DNA of 64,000 nt, taken from Aplectana chamaeleonis (Eukaryota > Nematoda > Chromadorea > Rhabditida > Cosmocercidae). Position 1 is the stretch's first letter. Each line of letters begins with the position of its first letter. Below the pieces are notes generated by a model. That model made no database searches. It saw only the letters and a program-made list of their open reading frames with translations, and was not told the origin of the DNA. The translations under genes were made by a program, and so were the position numbers. The stretch is from positions 744,001 to 808,000 of the forward strand of contig JAPDOI010000209.1 of assembly GCA_029168955.1 (NCBI GenBank), in the 5' to 3' direction. This document shows, piece by piece, positions 1 through 10,252 of the stretch.

Positions 1-1119
1 GCAGTCGCCGCGTCTAGCTATTAGTACAAGCTAAAATGGACCAAGGTCGAATTCGTACGTTCGTGTACTACGAGTGGCTGCTGGGCAACGAGCACCGCGG
101 TCGCCAACATCTGCAGAGCGTGCAAGGAGGATGCAGTGTCCCAACGCACAGTCAGCCGCTGGTTCAATCGTTTCGAGAGCGGCGACACGAGCCTCGAGGA
201 CTGGGAGCACAGCGGGAGGCCTTCTACGGTGGATGATGACGAAGTCCGTCGCTGTATCAAGGAGAAGCCGGAAGATACCATCCGTGAACTGGCGAAGACG
301 CTCGCCTGCAGCAAGTCCACCATCCACAATCGACTCAACTTACTCGGCTACCACAAAGTTCTGGCCCGTTGGATCCCATACCGTCTGACGGACGCCAACA
401 AGCAGAGCCGCGTGGCCGTCTGCCAGTCCCTCCTCCTTCGTCCGCATCGCAAGGAGTTTCTCGAGGACCTGGTCACTGGGGATGAGAGGTGGGTCCTCTA
501 CGACGAGGTCGCCCGCCGTGCCGTCTGGATCCCGCGCGGAGAAGAGCCGCCGACGACGCCGAAAGTTGACCTGCACCCGCTGAAGATCATAATCTGCTGC
601 TGGTGGAACATCAAGGGCATGCTGTACTTCGAGCTGCTAACGCAAGGCAGGGCGGTGATCGGCTCCATCTACACCGATAAGCTCGAGAAACTAGCCGCCG
701 CCATCCGAGAAAAGCGTCCCCGACGGGCCTCGGTCCACCTGCTGCACGACAACGCTCGCCCCCACGTGGCGAAAGAGACCCAGCAGAAGTTGGCGACGCT
801 CGGCTGGGAGACGTTTACTCATACGCCGTATTCCCCGGACCTCGCCCCCTCCGACTACCACTTGTTCCGCCCGCTGAAGCACCATTTGGCCGGAAGAAAA
901 TTGACCAACTACGACAACCTCAAATCCGACATCGCGGACTTCTTCGAGTCGCAGCCCCCGGAGTTCTGGGCGAAGGGCATCGGCGAGCTGCCCAATCGAT
1001 GAGCCACTGTTATGGATAACTCTGGTGATTATATTGTTGATTGGACTTGTTTTTCAATAAAGTTGAAAAAAATTAAAAATGGTGAAATTTTCGGACAAGA
1101 AATATTGGACAACCTGGTA
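1..1119 (+). mobile_element. mariner-family DNA transposon, 5' end outside the window
   Basis: The transposase relic is followed by a short 3' region with a polyadenylation signal (AATAAA near 1057). The 3' inverted repeat ends CAAGAAATATTGGACAACC TGG at 1117, followed by TA at 1118-1119, the expected mariner target duplication. The 5' inverted repeat is not in the window, or only its inner edge is. The reading frame is more GC-rich than the flank. The overall form matches nematode mariners of the type described from hookworms; the exact subfamily is inferred. Confidence 0.85.
36..1002 (+). pseudogene. mariner transposase, frameshifted and prematurely stopped
   Basis: This would be the DNA-cutting enzyme of the mariner element, a nuclear protein with N-terminal helix-turn-helix domains and a C-terminal DDD catalytic domain. 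The natural start is ATG at 36 (MDQGRIRTF, the typical mariner beginning). The frame is lost near 90: one extra base there moves the homology into the frame that runs from about 91 to 1002. Downstream, HTH sequence (SQRTVSRWFNRF, then CSKSTIHNRL) is followed by the catalytic domain. The three acidic residues are intact: D at 481-483 (TGDERWV), D at 748-750 (HDNARPH) and D at 853-855 (YSPDLAPSDYHLF). Thirty-four residues separate the last two, the mariner DD34D signature. The frame stops at TGA 1000-1002, where mariners usually have Trp. The same frame stays open and mariner-like for about 15 codons after it, so this is a nonsense change. Inactive as it stands. Confidence 0.9.
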
Positions 1120-2488
1120 ATTTTATCCACTGAAACACTGCAAGTCTTCCATTAGAGGCAAACTAGCATAAAGTATTAGCCCAGCACTGTTTCGTGCCTT
1201 TTGGTACAAGTGCTTTATCGCATTCATCAATAGTTTCACGGTCTTCCTGGCGGCCACCACTCTTACTAGACTTTCTTAAAAGGCACGTTTTTCAAAGCTC
1301 TGTATGAACGTGATTAGCAGTAGTTATATGTCTTCATGATTGAAGCCGGCAAGCAGTCGTCTTTCAGATTGGAGAGTTCTTAGGGAATGCCCTACAGGTT
1401 ATGTACGCAAAATAGCCCTCAAAAGTCTTTGGACAAACAGTTTTTTATCTGTTACTTTTTACAATCTATCAAACTTCTCCATACAATGTGCGGAGTGTTG
1501 ACGTTAGTACTACAGCTTCATATAGTTAACGAATGAAGTCTTTCATAGTTCGAGGACATTCTGCAAACCATTCTGAAATCTTGATCTTTTAATACCCACT
1601 TCTGAGCGATTCTGGCGACATCATTGTGATCAGCGCCAAATTCTCCTCATGGCAGAGCCTGAGCATATATTTAATTTCGAGATTTTCCGCTAAATCGGAG
1701 CCGAAGCCACAGGTTATCTCAAAAAACGTGCGAAAACAGCAGACGAAATGGCATTCTTCAGGTTAACTAAGCCATTTTAGTTTAATGCTGATCCACTGAG
1801 GAGGGCCGTCGTCCGAGTTTTTCGTCATTGTCCCGCTTTCTTCACCGTGCGCGATAGAAATCGTCTCCCAACAGCGCCACGAATGCCCCCCCCCCTGCGG
1901 TGACCCCGCCGCGTAGCGGCGAGACGACCACCACGTACCGTAAAAGCATTGATAATTTGATGACCTGACGATGCTGTGAATACCGTAATTCTTCACTTAC
2001 AGGTCATTTTCTCTTTAGTAAAGTCTCGTAGCTTACAAAATTTTTAGATAGGGTTCATCTAGTTGAGGTCGACCTATCAAACACAAATTTTGGAATAGTC
2101 GAAATGTGACCCAAAAAAAAACAAGCAGGAGAACTGAAAAACAATTTTTAGGTGGGGTTATGCCTATGAAAGAGGTACCCATGCTAGAAAACGTTCCTTT
2201 TTCATTCCTGCAGAAGCGTTAGCTTTAAACGATTTGAAGGGATGCAGTCAAGAAATAATGACAAAATTTGGTCGGGAATGGGTGGAGACCGCCCTAATCT
2301 ACCGATCAAAGAGATTACCCCGCCCCCACAAAACGGAAGAGTAGTCCATGCGAAGGAATAGTTGTTAATGGGCTGTATACTTTTTCTCTTGAGGGATCCC
2401 AACATACAAACATGTGCATTTAAAATCTCTTATTTGTACGAAATTCTTGATAAAGGAAAGACAAAAAGAAATCATTTACCTATAAAGT
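1120..2488. other. intergenic, no gene recognised
   Basis: AT-leaning sequence without a credible reading frame or splice-linked exons. A short GC-rich patch with a run of nine C lies near 1888-1896. The only open frames are under 80 codons and lack recognisable motifs. Confidence 0.5.
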
Positions 2489-2492
2489 TCGA

Positions 2493-3592
2493 AGGCAGTG
2501 TTCACGATGAAGAAGGTGCTCGTTTTTTGCCAAAAGCGTAAACTTTGGGTCCTTCTAAGAAGAACGGAATACGACGTAAAACAGCCAGGAAGTGGGTGAA
2601 AATCTCGTGGACCAGCCAACCTATTGGATCACCTTTCAGGAAATGCGGTGGACTTATCGCGCACAGAAATTGTCGAGTAGTACTTACTGCGCTCAGGAAC
2701 TGTTTCTACCGCAAGCGAAAATCCAAGTAGAACTGATCGCAGACAAGTCGCGATTGCTGGATATCTTTGCGCTGCGTGTCTGACAAAAGTGCGGACCTTT
2801 CGCGCGCAGCTACTGGTAAGTAGTTAGGTAGGCCCAGTTAGAGCCGATCGCGCGTAAAAGCAGCGGACTGGTCGCCGTTGACCACGCGTTCGTTCCTATT
2901 TGACGTCGCGATAAGTCTGCCCCATTGTCTGCGCTGCCCACGTCATATAACAGTTGTCCTCCGTTCGTTTCACCGAATGATCAGGCACCGAATTTTTGAA
3001 TATTCTTAATCGCGAAAAATTCTTGCATCCTGGAATGAGCATTGGACCATCCTATTTTTCAAGAGTTTTCGGTCTAGGAAGTAGAAAACAAATTCACTTA
3101 CAGTTCAACTCCGCAATGCCGTTCAGTCCGCAAAGTGCACGCTGATTGCGAAAGCGTGCTGCGGCGCGATTGCGAGCATACTCAGACAGGGATGTGGGTA
3201 TACCCGGGCGGCTTTCGCCTTTTGGTGCCCGGGCGATACCACCGCCCGGGTGATCCCACATCCCTTTCTGAGGACACTCGCAACCGCGCCGCAGCACGCT
3301 TTTGCAATCAGCGTGCACTTTGCGGACTGAACGGCATTGCGGAGATGCATTGTACCTAAGAATTTTGAAGCGCAAAATATTTCCGAAGTCAGGCTTGACG
3401 CTTCGTCTGCAGTCTCCCGAAACACACCAGACAGGTATAATAAAAATTTTCGGAGATTTCTTTAGACAGATTTCCTCTGGTATTTGAGAATTCTGTGGGG
3501 ACTCTTCCCTATTAATCTCTTCTTAGTGGAATTAGCTACTCAAAAACGTCGGGAACCAGAATACGGTTTTTTTTTCATCGTGGACACTGCCT
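2493..3592. mobile_element. TTAA-type non-autonomous element, copy 1 (with nested foldback)
   Basis: The ends are AGGCAGTGTTCACGATGA on the left and the complementary TCATCGTGGACACTGCCT on the right, flanked by degenerate TTAA (TCGA and TTGA). Much of the interior aligns with the copy at 50320-50818: shared stretches include the aagtgggtgaaaatc block, ttgtaacagttgtcctgc, acctaagaattttga and the gcagtctcccgaaaca block. That copy lacks the 3101-3352 insertion. There is no coding capacity. A TTAA target and short inverted repeats resemble piggyBac-type MITEs; that assignment is inference. Confidence 0.7.
3101..3352. mobile_element. foldback MITE (CAGTTCA family), copy 1, nested
   Basis: Nearly the whole element is one long hairpin: the left arm (CAGTTCAACTCCGCAATGCC onward) is mirrored by the right arm ending GGAGATGCATTG, with a CCCGGGCG-rich centre. 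TA lies on both sides (3099-3100 and 3353-3354). The related element at 50320-50818 reads cacttacctaag across this point, the empty site with a single TA. A second copy is at 44507-44756. Confidence 0.85.
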
Positions 3593-3765
3593 TTGAAGCA
3601 CAAAACTATTTCCGACGTTCCCAATTCTGTTACACCAGTCACCAAAAAACACGCGTATGGGGAGGGTATCAAATGCTACAGCAGATGCTTTTAAATAGTA
3701 TTTTTTCCGAAAGTTCAAGGTTTTTTGGGTCTTTCTGCTGATGTACTTCACTCCGTGGGCTTAGG

Positions 3766-3981
3766 AAAGGTCTGCCGGAATGAAACTGCCCACCCACGCG
3801 GTCGGCGTGCGTGTCGATCGGCCGTCGCGAAAGCCTTTTTCGCGCCTGCGTTATCACGACCGCAAACAGTTGACTGGTCAATACTCCTACTAATCGATTC
3901 CCAGGCTCGAAGAAACCACTTTGCGACGATTGCTCGGCACGCGCGCTGACCGAGTGGACAGCCTCATTCGAACGGACTTTA
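3766..3981. mobile_element. M-family MITE, copy 1
   Basis: Inverted-repeat element whose arms carry the family signature CCCACGCGGTCGGCGTGCGT on the left and the mirrored CGCTGACCGAGTGGACAG, CATTCGAACGGACTTTA on the right. There is no coding capacity. Other copies: 6422, 24188, 28918, 33393 and 39632. Confidence 0.75.
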
Positions 3982-5099
3982 CCTTCACGAAAGAACATTC
4001 GACGGTATCAATGGACACGACGGGTTTCAGGTATCACTAAGAACGCATAAAGCTGGGGATTATGTGGGGGGAAAATGTGGAATTTTTCCCAACTCAAACA
4101 TTTCCTAGAGCAAGGGCGTTCAGTAGGTGTATAAATCTGAAAACCGATTCTCCCTGATGCGATGCAGCAATGTTTCCGAAGAGGCTCAGCACTTTCTTGG
4201 CTCACTCACATTCCTTTCATTCATCTTATATACAACACTTCTGGGAAAGTACATCCTTATGGTTGGTGATTGACGATCTCATTTCCGTGACTCATTCCGC
4301 CGCCGCATTTTTTCTCCCTCCTGCCCGTGGTCGCATGGCTTGACTCTCGTGCTCACAACGGCATTTGTTGTCTCAGGACGCTTGCGCTCCTTTCCGCTGC
4401 CCTCTTCTCTATTTTTTGAATCGATCCCATTCCACTGAGTATAAAACCAATGACTGCACTTTTCGAGGTCATTCTGACCGATCAACCCACAGCTACAACT
4501 GACTCAATCCTACACTGACCAATTGTTTTTCATAGCGACGTGCAGCTATGTATGTAACTATGTAGCTTCCTTTCTCTCCCAACATGTGATTATTTGCGCT
4601 CTTTGAGAGCTGAAAAGAAGATTGTTTACGCTTCCGCCTCACCTCCGTCATTTTGCAATTTTCTACGAAGTTATCCCCAAGTGGATCTCATTGGCCAAAT
4701 AGTATGTGCGCTTGCCACCCGTGCGAAAATGTGGTGTAATTTTGCGAGCACAGAACGCACACCGATCAAGAACTAGCCTAATCACTCGACAATTAGTACT
4801 AGCATGTGATTTGGCCTTGTTCCCGGCGCCTTTCAAGATGAAAATTTGAAGAAAACCTATGTGCCCGTTTGTCTACTGAATCCCAAAGCAGTCATCTTCC
4901 AATCCCGAAATTTCTGTCACAAATCCCCTCCAAACCACGGCTCTTGTCTCAACCAACATTCTTGATCGAGATTCTGAAAGAAATTCCATGTCACTTTTGA
5001 AGTAGATGAGCAAAAGCTTTCGAGAAAAAATCTTATTTAAGTTTTATTCCAGAATTTTCTGTTCATAATTTTTGTTCTCTTTCAAGTCCAGTGCACACT
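3982..5099. other. intergenic, no gene recognised
   Basis: No gene, RNA or clear repeat seen. Short open frames here are not supported by motifs or splice structure. Confidence 0.5.
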
Positions 5100-5990
5100 C
5101 TTCGCGTGACAGCAACATAGTTAGGCCTATGGTATACTTCGTCGCTTTAATGAGCGACAAGCATGTCATTACGCACAAATCGCGGCGAGACCAGCATCGG
5201 AACAACTGCGTTGGCCATTATAGGAGCAGTTGTCGCGCGTTCGTCGCAGCGACGTGGCGCAAAAAGGGGCCCACAGAGTTGCAGCTTGCGGCGAGTGGTC
5301 GCCGAGCGACAGCCTTGGCGCGGCGACAAGAATCTTTCAGAACATTATTGTCGAGCGTCTGTTGCTGGTGAAGAGGTGCGCAGTTGAAGTCGCGGAGTTG
5401 CTCGCAGCAACGAACGGCGCTGGGTGATGCAATATCGAACACATCCGAGGGCGACCGAAGCGGCGTGAAAGGCGACGAGGGAATACCGCAGTGCATTGAC
5501 GGCACGATGCCCCTACGGGGGTCTGCAGAGTTCAAGTCGCCACGTTGCTCGCAGCGACAAACAACGGTGGATGATGCAATATCGATTACATTCGGCGACG
5601 AGGGCGACCGACGCAGCGTGAAGGGCAACGAGGGGGGGGGCAACGCAGAGTGTTTTGACGCCGCGACGGCCGTGCGTCACTACCAGCGAGCGACAACAGA
5701 CGCGGCGACGATAATGCTCAGGAACATTTTCGTCGCCGCATCAAGGCTGACGCCCAGCAACCATTCGCCGGTCTCTGCAACTGCAAATCCATTTGAGAGC
5801 CGTCGCGGCGACAAAACACTGCGTCTTTTCGTTGACGCTTTTCACACTGCGTCGGTCGCCGTCGTCGCCCAATGCATTCAATATTGCATCATCCAGCGTT
5901 GCTTGCCGTAGCGAGCGACGTCGCGGATTGAACTCTGCAGACCCTTTGAAAGACTGACGACCTGCGACTGGCAGTCGCCGTCGCTGTGTT
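5100..5990. repeat. GTCGC/GCGAC-rich repeat with direct and inverted subunits
   Basis: A GC-rich block built from scattered GTCGC, GCGAC and GGCGAC words. One unit of about 147 bp occurs twice in direct order (from about 5383 and 5529; both hold TTGCTCGCAGCRACRAAC and GATGCAATATCGA). A third, inverted copy lies around 5840-5945. The open frames on both strands follow from this composition, so I do not call a protein. A smaller block of related composition lies at 48545-48720. Confidence 0.6.
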
Positions 5991-6421
5991 CAGCCTGTCA
6001 CAGAAGTGTGTCATAGACCTAAATTAAATCACGCTGTGTGGTGAGGAAATCACGCGAGAGATAGCATCATTTCCTCGCAATAAGTGCGTTGCATTAGCCG
6101 ACATGTTAGGTTCACAAAATCAGTGCCAAGGGTCTTTCAATCAGTTCTTAATTTCCTGATACATTCCTGACCTAGCCATTATTTCGCTTTAATTTTCGGA
6201 GAAAATCTTGTAGAAATTTTTGATAATAATTTTGTTAGCAATTTCAACTCGCTCAAAATTTGAATTCGTTACGATTCTTTCGTTTTCCTTGCTGCTATCG
6301 AGGAATCCACGGTTGGAGCTGGTTTTATGTATGGCATTTACGAAGAAGGTGTCAGACTTCGCCAATTGTGAAAGAATGTATCCGCAATTGCATGAGCCCA
6401 ATTCTCCATCTGCGACTGTGC

Positions 6422-6658
6422 AAAGTCCGTCCGAAGTGAGACTGTCCGCCCACGCGGTCGGCGTGCGTGTCGTGCGGCAGTCAGAGGTATTTTTCGAACT
6501 CGTAAGTTGATTAGCAGGATCATCAAGCAAACAGTGAAAAATATACCTGCTAGCCGTTTGCAGACATGGAGAGGCTCATCCGGGAAAATTCCTTTACAAA
6601 GGCCGCTTGACATGCGTGCCGACCGCGTGGGCAGACATTCGCATTCAGACGCACTTTA
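6422..6658. mobile_element. M-family MITE, copy 2
   Basis: The left end AAAGTCCGTCCGAAGTGAGA and arm CCCACGCGGTCGGCGTGCGT are mirrored by the right arm GCCGACCGCGTGGGCAGACA ending at ACTTTA. The length is about 237 bp. Confidence 0.8.
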
Positions 6659-9540
6659 TGCACTTAGAGAGGTCTCCAATGAGCAAAATCTGAATACGAC
6701 CATAGCGCTTTACAGCAGTGACAACTGATTGACGACTGGGATCGGTCTGAATTGTCGGAAACCAAGAACATTTTTCTGTTACACTCATTTCCGACAAGAA
6801 GCATATGCACTCATTGCTAGAAAGAAGCATTTCTTGCAAATGCAGACCGATGAGAGTGACAATTGCTCCGCCACCAACAGGAACTTCTTTAACGTTCCTC
6901 TGACTGTGTGTACTACCTATAACCTTTCTCCAAAAATTCGAGCCCGTCGAAGGAGGCAGTGAAATGGTCGCATCCTTACAAGGAAACGACTATTGGTCCG
7001 CCTGGTCATTCCAAACGAAATGTAGTTTTCTATAACCATTTTTGGACGCAGAGTCCAAAAATGTCCTTTTCAGCTGCCTAAATCCACTCTGAAAAAAAGT
7101 CCTAGACGTTTTTCCTTTAATTTTTGTGCCCAGTGCACCTTCCAAAACGCGCAGTAATCTTTCGAAAATCTTGAAACGAACCACATAATCGTGTTCAGCT
7201 CCCAAAATAACCCCCTGGACGAAATCTGGGTGGACGCTCATTCTTCGAACTCACAATCAGCATGGAGTAATTGTGTTTTGGATTTGAGCGGATTATTGGT
7301 TGAGCGTTTATTTACATCAATTAGCGTTTTGGAAAAAATTTTAAGTTTTGACTGAAAACTCTCCCAGGATTTTTTGGGTTGCTGATCATGAAACTGTGGT
7401 TTGTTGATCGGTTTTTCAAAGAATCAGACTCATTTCGTTCAAAGCTTCCCATTGGGGGAAATTCTTATGCCGAAAAGCGACTTTCGAGGATTTCAGAACT
7501 GCTACTGTACATAGATGTGGCTCAAAATGTTACTCTGGGGGTTATTCGGAGTGTTCAATACGAATCTCTGGTCCGTTTATCGGTATTAGATTACGGTAGG
7601 TATACGGTAGTTTGGTAAAAGTCTCAGATTTGACTCGAAATTTCTATGCGGGGCTATTCGGGGTATTGAATACGTACTTGATGTTCATTTGTCGATTTTC
7701 GAAATCTCAAGGTAGGTTCTGCCTCCTAAACGGTATGACAGCTTCCGTGACCTACTCTAAACATGAGAATTTCGACAAGCGGTCCCCAGATTTGTGCCCC
7801 ACATGCAAGTTTTGAACAAAATCGAAAAAAAAAATCAAAAAATAACCTAGAAATTTCCGGAGGTACCCTTACCTCGCCGAGAGGCTTCAAAAATGCCTAT
7901 AATTTTTTCAGAGTGGCTGTAGGCAGCTGCGAAGGTCCTTCCGAGTTCTATGTCCAAAATGGCTCTTAAAAAATTACATTTCATCCGGAATGGCCTGGCT
8001 GACTAGAAGTATTGCCTTTGTTAGGGTCGAGAACTTTCCCAGAGATATTCGTAGTGCTCGAAACTCCGTAAACCCATGTTCCCGAATGAATCGAGTACTT
8101 GAATCACTTGTATGGTGTTCAGTTCGGATCCGGGTTTGGGACTACATAACTATTTCTGTTTCCGGTACTGGGGGGGGGGGCGAAAAATCGCACACATGGG
8201 AAAATTTTGCCCACCCACGGTTTCCAACCTCTGGGGAAAAGCCTGGGAACGTTCCGCACCTAAGTCAGAATTTGTAGAAATCCCAAGTGTTCAATTCATG
8301 GCCGAAAATCGAATGCCGGCGCCCGACACCACCCCATTACCAGACACAACTCCCCATTCCTCTACTATTCGCTAGAACCATTTACTCTAGCTGGCCTCCA
8401 TGGAGCAAAGAATATAATGAAGAGTGGGAGCCGTCGGCAGCCAGCTCGGCCGACCCATTGCTGCTCCCCTGCCATCATTGATGCGTCCTTTAAATGGCCT
8501 GCCGCCGTCGGCTGGACGGGGACACGTGCCCGTCACGCGAGCCAGCCTCGTCCAATTTGTTCGTTTTTCGCGCCCTTTCCGAATTTCTCATCATTCCTAG
8601 CCTCATTCCACGTTCTCTGCTCAATGATACGATTCTCCATCACTTTCTCCGAGCATAATACTCAAATGTGAGTCTCCTTCTGGCCCTTGTTTGCCATTTG
8701 TTCGAGAAAAGGGAAATGGCTGGAAATGAAATTCAGGAGAGAAGAGATCCAAACTCAGCCGTGTTTGTCACAAGCCTGTTATGAATGACATGTTCTTTCT
8801 CAAACTGCATGACAATATTTCGTTTTTTTGGACTGCAAAGGTAGTATTTTCGGTCTAAATTTCGCTGAGGAGTGTTATTTGGAGGCGATGCGGAGCACGT
8901 TGAGCTCTTGGACAGGTTGTAGCTCACGAAGCTTCACCTTTTGGCTCATGGCTACTTAGCAAAAATTTTGGATCTCCCTCGCTGTTTTTGGGTGCATTCG
9001 GTGCTTTTGCCCTTGCGCGCGAGGTCCCCCGCAAGATTTTTCCAGCGGGGCACGTATCGGAACAACCGGGGGAGAAGAATCGGAGCTCCCGGGGAGTAGT
9101 GGTTTCTTCAGTTGTCTTACGTAACGTTGAACGCCAAAAATCAAACCCGCGGCACATACGAGCCGCGTCGAGATGGGTTCGACCGATTCATTCCAATGAC
9201 AAGTGTTTACTCACTTCTGATTGATTTTTAGTGAGCACAGAAAGCGCACACCTGGATCAGAGCCAGGTGCACATTAGGTAATGAAATAACTCTCATCCAT
9301 AAGAAGAAACTAGGCAAAATGTAGGCGAAATTCCGAGTGTGAACATTCGACGATGAAGAAAGGGGGTCACCCTCGATAGTGTCGGGGGTGAACCGATCTC
9401 ATGCTGATATTGTGTAAAAGGGGGACTCCCAAGAGTACCGCGGCTGCTCTACCTTTGAATCGGGTCTCCCCCGCTGGTGTTTTCGAAGCTCGGGGGTGGT
9501 GTGCTGGCGGAGTATCCCCGTTTCCCCCATCGGAAGATCC
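6659..9540. other. intergenic, one CGGTAGG-type repeat, no gene recognised
   Basis: Positions 7535-7690 hold a copy of the dispersed CGGTAGG repeat (ttattcggagtgttcaatac, then tacggtaggtatacggtag). A run of 11 G is at about 8170-8180. No convincing exon: the open frames around 7990-8670 are not linked to splice signals or known motifs. Confidence 0.45.
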
Positions 9541-9713
9541 GGGGTGGTTGCCATCGTGTATCAACACCACAGAGGAGGCGGGAGAAGCGGGGGAGGAGCG
9601 AGGTTTCTGATTAGACGCAACATGGGCTAGCCCCGTGTTGCGTCCAATCTGGAACCTCGCTCCTCCCTTGTTTCTACCGCCTCAGGGGTGTTGATACACG
9701 TTGGCCACCACCC
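9541..9713. mobile_element. foldback MITE (GGGTGGTGGCC family), copy 1, with 8-bp target duplication
   Basis: A palindromic element of 173 bp. The left arm begins GGGGTGGTTGCCATCGTG and the right arm ends CACGTTGGCCACCACCC; the inner arms hold GGAGGAGCGAGG and CCTCGCTCCTCC, meeting at GGGCTAGCCC. The octamer GAAGATCC directly precedes (9533-9540) and follows (9714-9721) it, a perfect 8-bp duplication. A second copy is at 54363-54745. Confidence 0.88.
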
Positions 9714-9739
9714 GAAGATCCGAAATTTTCGTCTGAGTA

Positions 9740-9941
9740 TAGTGGAGTCCACCAAGAGTGTCTCATTTACTTATCAATGAGAATCGGTCGATTGGAGATC
9801 AATGAACATGAAACTCGTTGCAACACAACCGCTCTCGCTCAATCGGTATCGAGCGTACTGGTATGGGATTCATGCACATTGATCGCCACCCGACCGCTTC
9901 TTATTGATAAGTAAATGAGAAACTCTTGGTGGACTCCACTA
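9740..9941. mobile_element. foldback MITE, TAGTGGAGTCCACC type
   Basis: The left arm TAGTGGAGTCCACCAAGAGT is matched by the right arm ending ACTCTTGGTGGACTCCACTA, with about two mismatches over 44 bp and weaker similarity for about 30 more. TA flanks both ends (9738-9739 and 9942-9943), suggesting a TA target. It lies only 26 bp from the previous element. No coding content. Confidence 0.8.
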
Positions 9942-10252
9942 TATGTCCCAGCAGTGTGTTACGGTAGTCGTTGCGGGACCACAGCTGCGCTTCGGTGACG
10001 AAACTTCAACCTTCGCAGTGCAATTGTGCCTATCGTTGGATCAGTTCTCATCCAGAAGGAATTAGAGATGCTTTTCTTTGATATACGATTCATCACTGAC
10101 ATATGTATATGACCTCTCCAAAAAGTTATAAAGGTCAAAACTCGCCTTTTAACTAGGCGTAATGTGGAATTTTCCCCTCAGAATTGACTGAAGCTTATAA
10201 GTTTCTTTACTTTAAAATACAAGCTCAATATTTAATGGTTCTATCTTAGCAG
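9942..10252. other. intergenic, ends in the left copy of the RTE target duplication
   Basis: No gene seen. Positions 10243-10252 read ATCTTAGCAG, the left copy of the RTE target duplication. Confidence 0.5.

Noticed and set aside
5218..5911. Open frames of 141 and 175 codons on opposite strands
   Set aside because: Both are by-products of the GTCGC-rich repeat, overlap each other and lack domains.
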